Shown here piece after piece: positions 5,254 through 8,026 of a DNA stretch of 8,026 nucleotides. This DNA is from Candidatus Brocadiaceae bacterium (lineage in GTDB: Bacteria > Planctomycetota > MHYJ01 > JACQXL01 > CAKKQI01): positions 1 through 8,026 of the forward strand of contig CAKKQI010000009.1 in the NCBI GenBank assembly GCA_919901895.1. The letters are read 5' to 3'. Below the pieces are notes generated by a model, which made no database searches, was not told where the DNA came from, and was given only the letters and a program-made list of their open reading frames with translations. Both the position numbers and the translations under genes were made by a program. Every line of letters starts with the position of its first letter. Position 1 is the stretch's first letter.

Positions 5254-6543
5254 GTGGAATTGAAGAAGTCCACGTCGGAGTTGAAAGAAGTAATTATTTC
5301 CATCTCCGCAATCCTTAATAAACATCAAAAGGGTGAGGTGTATTTCGGGATTAAGAATGACGGGACGGTGGTTGGTCAAACCATTGGTAAGGATACCTTG
5401 AGAGATATTTCAAAGACCATTTCCGATAATATTGAGCCCAAGATTTTCCCTAAGATTACCACGGAGAAAATACAGGGTAAAATCTGCATCGCGGTCAGAT
5501 TTACCGGTTCGGAGATTCCCTATTTTGCCTATGGCCGGGCTTATATCAGGGTCGGCGATGAGGATAGGAAACTCACGGCTAAGGAATTGGAAAATATAAT
5601 CATCAAGAAGAATAAGGATAAATTACGATGGGATACGCAGGTCTGTAAAGAGGCGAAATTTTCCGACATCAGTTCGGCGAAACTAAAATCGTTCCTGAAG
5701 ATAGCCGGATTAAGATACGATAATTCTAAGAACGCTTTTACCAAACTTAAACTTATTACGGATGGTAAGTTATTTAACTCAGCGGTGATCCTGTTTGGTA
5801 AGAAACCACAAACCTTTTTTCCTAATGCCCGGCTCAGATGTGCGGTTTTTGGCACCACCGATACCTCTTTCACCATAGATATGCAAGATTTTGAAGGAGA
5901 TTTGTTTTATCTCGTTGAACAGGCGCAGGAATATATCCTGAAGAATATCCATATCGGGATGAGATTGGAAGGATTAAGACGGGTTGATGTGCCGGAGATA
6001 GATAAAGAGGCATTCCGCGAGGCAATCATTAACGCCTTCTGCCACCGTGATTATTATGAATACGATTTGGTTAATATTGCCGTTTTCAAGGACCGGGTGG
6101 AAATCCGAAATCCCGGATTGCTTTACGGCGGTTTGACCATTGAACAAATCAAGCGCGAAATGGTTTCGGAAAGACGCAATGAACTGATTGCCGAATTATT
6201 CCATCGGGTGCATTTTATAGAAAAATGGGGACGGGGGATTAAGTTGATATTATCAAAAGAACCGGCTACCGATTTCAAGGAAATAGGCAGGCATTTTATT
6301 ACGGTGTTTAAGAGGCAGGGTCAAAAAGAGAGAGGGCCGAAAACTGTGGAGAAAACTGTGGAGAAAATTTTATCCCTGATTAGAACTAATCCACGAATTA
6401 ATCAGAAGGAACTAATGAATAAAACCAGATTAACTCGTCGTGGCGTTGAGTGGAATCTAAAGAAACTTAAAACTGAAAAGCAAATCCGTCGTATTGGTCC
6501 GGACAAAGGCGGTTATTGGCAGGTAATAAAACGAGATGCTTAA
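5254..6543 (+). CDS. AlbA_2 (Schlafen-type) / HATPase_c_4 / winged-helix transcriptional regulator, COG2865-like
   Basis: The family is usually labelled a predicted transcriptional regulator or, misleadingly, RecG-like; its biochemical role is not settled. Domains seen: AlbA_2 fold at about 1-118 (ELKKSTSELKE, GEVYFGIKNDGTVVG at 27-41, YGRAYIRVGDEDR at 93-105); a GHKL-type ATPase-like region at about 250-355, with EAIINAFCHRDY (256-267), VEIRNPG (282-288), and RNELIAELF...EKWGRGI (308-329); the typical linker KTVEKTVEKI (363-372); and a winged helix at about 378-425 (NQKELMNKTRLTRRGVEWNL). The GTG at 5254 is the first conventional start, but the frame is open back to 5218 and encodes YKESET, the expected conserved beginning of AlbA_2, with no ATG/GTG/TTG. 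The GTG product therefore lacks a few conserved residues. AGA/AGG make up 14 of 32 Arg codons, unlike its neighbours. It overlaps the next gene by 8 nt. Cytoplasmic; DNA binding is inferred. Confidence 0.85.
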   Translation: MELKKSTSELKEVIISISAILNKHQKGEVYFGIKNDGTVVGQTIGKDTLRDISKTISDNIEPKIFPKITTEKIQGKICIAVRFTGSEIPYFAYGRAYIRVGDEDRKLTAKELENIIIKKNKDKLRWDTQVCKEAKFSDISSAKLKSFLKIAGLRYDNSKNAFTKLKLITDGKLFNSAVILFGKKPQTFFPNARLRCAVFGTTDTSFTIDMQDFEGDLFYLVEQAQEYILKNIHIGMRLEGLRRVDVPEIDKEAFREAIINAFCHRDYYEYDLVNIAVFKDRVEIRNPGLLYGGLTIEQIKREMVSERRNELIAELFHRVHFIEKWGRGIKLILSKEPATDFKEIGRHFITVFKRQGQKERGPKTVEKTVEKILSLIRTNPRINQKELMNKTRLTRRGVEWNLKKLKTEKQIRRIGPDKGGYWQVIKRDA

Positions 6544-7207
6544 AAACCAGCCTTATGAAATTGCCTACCAGCAGGCCCTGACCCAATTAAATAAAATGAA
6601 CCTGGATGACGCGGCTTTTAACAGCAGCGTCAAACTTGAAAATGAGGGGTTCAGTTTTGAATGGCTGGGTGAGGCGGTCCGGATTGAAAATAAAGGGCAA
6701 AGAATTATTTATCTTAAAACAGTTCAGGAACCGAAAATCGCCGAAAAAATAATCTTGCTTCATTATTTAATTACCGCTGATGGGAGCCCGTTAACCCGGC
6801 AGGAAATTACTTTTGAAAATATCCCCGGGGCAGGTTTTTATGGGCCGACTTTTAACGCCCGCACCAGAAACCAACTTTTACGTGTTTTTAAAAATAATCT
6901 GGAGCGATTCGCGCAAATTATTGTTTCTTTTTCCGGCCGGGTTGAAGGAGTTTTTGAACCGGGCAAAAGCCCTCAGGTGCGGATTAAAATTATGGCGTTC
7001 CCCTGCGTGCCGATTAGTTTTATTTACTGGCGGGGTAATCAGGAAATGGAACCCGAAGGGACCGCGTCCAGCGAACCCGAAGTGACCGCGTTTAGCGAAC
7101 CCGATTTGCAGATAGTCTATGACGCCGGTATTACTCATTACCTGCCTCTGGAAGATATCGTGATTTTGACCGAATTATTGGCCCATAAAATTATCAAAAT
7201 GGCTTGA
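6536..7207 (+). CDS. DUF3786-like protein
   Basis: No function is established for this family. Seen in 223 residues: the N-terminal PYEIAYQQAL (6-15); ILLHYLITADGSPLTRQEITFENIPG (73-98), matching the family pattern of a leucine-rich helix, a short loop with Pro-Leu, then a Phe-containing strand; FPCVPISFIYWRGNQE (155-170), matching the conserved FPxxPxxxxxWxGdxE; and THYLPLEDIVILTELLAHKI (200-219), matching the family's C-terminal YLPxED. There is no signal peptide or membrane segment, so it is probably cytoplasmic. Its ATG lies inside the end of the AlbA_2 regulator gene (8-nt overlap) with only a weak AGGT upstream, implying translational coupling. Residues 172-190 are an in-frame duplicated insert (EPEGTASS/EPEVTAFS/EPD) between the Trp motif and the last segment. 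Only 2 of 10 Arg codons are AGA/AGG, so the gene looks native. The family call is from memory of its motifs. Confidence 0.75.
   Translation: MLKNQPYEIAYQQALTQLNKMNLDDAAFNSSVKLENEGFSFEWLGEAVRIENKGQRIIYLKTVQEPKIAEKIILLHYLITADGSPLTRQEITFENIPGAGFYGPTFNARTRNQLLRVFKNNLERFAQIIVSFSGRVEGVFEPGKSPQVRIKIMAFPCVPISFIYWRGNQEMEPEGTASSEPEVTAFSEPDLQIVYDAGITHYLPLEDIVILTELLAHKIIKMA
7049..7104 (+). repeat. In-frame 24-bp tandem repeat inside the DUF3786-like gene
   Basis: Unit 1 (7049-7072) and unit 2 (7073-7096) differ at 3 of 24 positions, and a third, 8-base partial copy follows (7097-7104). Each unit encodes eight residues (EPEGTASS, then EPEVTAFS), so copy number can change without a frameshift. It lies in what should be a surface loop after the conserved Trp motif. 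Confidence 0.85.
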
Positions 7208-7226
7208 AAGTTATAACGGATGTCAA

Positions 7227-7296
7227 TCAAAACTATCGCCAAAGGCGATCCGCCTTCCGCTCCGCCTAAGGCGGAAGGCGGAGCGGAAAGTTTTGA
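7227..7296. repeat. Nested inverted-repeat structure between convergent genes
   Basis: Outer arms TCAAAACT (7227-7234) and AGTTTTGA (7289-7296) enclose a small hairpin TCGCC-AAA-GGCGA (7236-7248) and a GC-rich segment with two mutually exclusive stems: TCCGCCTTCCGC/GCGGAAGGCGGA (7249-7260 with 7271-7282) or TTCCGCTCCGCCT/AGGCGGAGCGGAA (7255-7267 with 7276-7288). The second stem abuts the outer right arm, giving a tidy three-way junction. It may act as a bidirectional terminator for the DUF3786-like gene (+) and the HEAT-repeat gene (-), although no long T-run follows on either strand. It may equally be another mobile palindrome. Confidence 0.6.
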
Positions 7297-7315
7297 GTTA
7301 CAGTTAAATAACAAT

Positions 7316-8026
7316 TTATTTCGGTTTATTCTTTTCCCACCAGTCGTAACACTGTTTCATAATACTGTCTTTTAATTCCTTGGGAACTTCATCTGGTGTA
7401 AATTTCTGTCCGCCCGCCAGTGTTTGAACGCTGTCCAGAATAGAATTAAAAGCAATGAAATCTTTTTCCGTTTCTAATAATTTAAGCAATTCCGGAATCA
7501 CCACCCGGTCCTGCATCTGTTTTAAAAACTCCAGCATCCGCGGTCTCGTTTCCGGCGTGGCCGTTTTTAATAAGTTTAATAGAGTCGGCGTAATTGAGGG
7601 GTCGCCTTTATACCGGGGGAGCGCGGCAAAAATCCGGTCCCTGATTTGCGTGTCTTTTTCCGAATCTAACATCGTTAACATTATCGGCAGCAACCGTTTT
7701 TCCTGAAAATAATCTGATAGAATTTTCATTATTTCTAGTTTCATCCAGGTGGCCGGCGTTTCATTCAAAAGTTTAAGCAATTCGTCGGAAACTTTCACCG
7801 GCCCGAATGAATAAATTCCGTAAAGAATCGTGCGTTTGGTATTGTCATCACCTTCGCGTAATAATTTGAGAAGGTCCGGCAACAGGGCCTCATTTTTTTG
7901 CTGGAAAATGGTCTGGATAGCATTAACGGTCAGGTTATAATTTTTGCTAAAGAGGGCGGTTTTTAAAGCAGCCGTAACGCTGTCTTCCGGGCCAACCCGT
8001 CCCAGGGCCATCAGCAGCACCGGTTG
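7316..8026 (-). CDS. HEAT-repeat protein, C-terminal part (start lies beyond the window)
   Basis: The frame is open through the right edge, so an internal GTG at 8020 should not be taken as the start; 236 residues are visible. HEAT repeats are paired helices forming a solenoid for protein-protein contacts. Seen: five copies of a Leu-rich helix motif PxLLxLL or close variants at visible residues 50-56 (PDLLKLL), 81-87 (DELLKLL), 114-120 (PIMLTML), 147-153 (PTLLNLL) and 178-184 (PELLKLL), spaced 31-33 residues. The end is a short charged tail with CYDWWEKNK. That WW-x-K-N-K type of ending is, from memory, frequent in large HEAT proteins of Planctomycetota. No catalytic domain or membrane segment is visible in this part; signal sequence and any N-terminal domain are off-window. 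It converges on the DUF3786-like gene across a palindromic 108-bp gap. Confidence 0.85.
   Translation of the reverse strand, partial: QPVLLMALGRVGPEDSVTAALKTALFSKNYNLTVNAIQTIFQQKNEALLPDLLKLLREGDDNTKRTILYGIYSFGPVKVSDELLKLLNETPATWMKLEIMKILSDYFQEKRLLPIMLTMLDSEKDTQIRDRIFAALPRYKGDPSITPTLLNLLKTATPETRPRMLEFLKQMQDRVVIPELLKLLETEKDFIAFNSILDSVQTLAGGQKFTPDEVPKELKDSIMKQCYDWWEKNKPK

Noticed and set aside
6339..6370. 12-bp tandem repeat encoding KTVEKTVEK in the regulator
   Set aside because: This linker repeat is, from memory, typical of the COG2865-type family and not a local expansion.
8018..8020. GTG as the start of the HEAT-repeat gene
   Set aside because: The frame continues open through the window edge and the residues before it (Q-P) continue the helical pattern, so the gene is simply cut off.

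Overview
The window is an ordinary stretch of chromosome from a diderm (Gram-negative-type) bacterium. The diderm call rests on a recognisable LptD outer-membrane protein. A HEAT-repeat protein ending in a Trp-Trp-Glu-Lys-Asn-Lys tail, a DUF3786-like protein and many short GC-rich palindromes between genes all suggest an uncultivated anaerobic lineage. Planctomycetota or Omnitrophota relatives are my guess, but that placement is weak.

Left part (1-4847, all minus strand), in transcription order: lptD (LPS assembly in the outer membrane), ugd (UDP-glucose 6-dehydrogenase), coaD (phosphopantetheine adenylyltransferase), an 89-residue basic coiled-coil protein I do not recognise, and the first 47 codons of a UvrD/PcrA-type helicase cut by the window edge. 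The first three fit an envelope and core-metabolism neighbourhood. Each of the gaps lptD-ugd, ugd-coaD and coaD-89 aa carries short palindromic repeat material built from recurring words (TCCCG/CGGGA, TTAATCTGTGTAAT, ACCACGGAT). Any polycistronic message would therefore be punctuated by hairpins.

Centre (4847-5076): two good sigma-70-type promoters face away from each other. The minus-strand one drives lptD. Its predicted transcription start lies downstream of the two upstream in-frame ATGs, so lptD must begin at 4847. A near-perfect 14-bp inverted repeat spans the lptD start site. The plus-strand promoter drives a tRNA-Arg(CCG) gene at 4998-5069.

Right part, plus strand (5070-7207): an AlbA_2/HATPase/winged-helix regulator of the COG2865 type overlaps a DUF3786-like gene by 8 nt. 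The regulator stands out in its arginine codons (14 of 32 AGA/AGG by my count, against 2 of 27 in ugd) and lacks a convincing start codon for its conserved N-terminus. It looks like an acquired gene placed behind a tRNA. The DUF3786-like gene has an in-frame 24-bp tandem duplication.

Right edge, minus strand (7316-8026): the C-terminal 236 residues of a HEAT-repeat protein, convergent with the DUF3786-like gene. The 108-bp gap between them holds a compact nested inverted-repeat structure.

I found no CRISPR array, insertion sequence, rRNA, phage gene module or clear novel multi-gene system. The points worth a second look are the lptD start-site dyad, the interspersed palindromes, the transferred-looking regulator, the DUF3786 repeat and the orphan coiled-coil protein.
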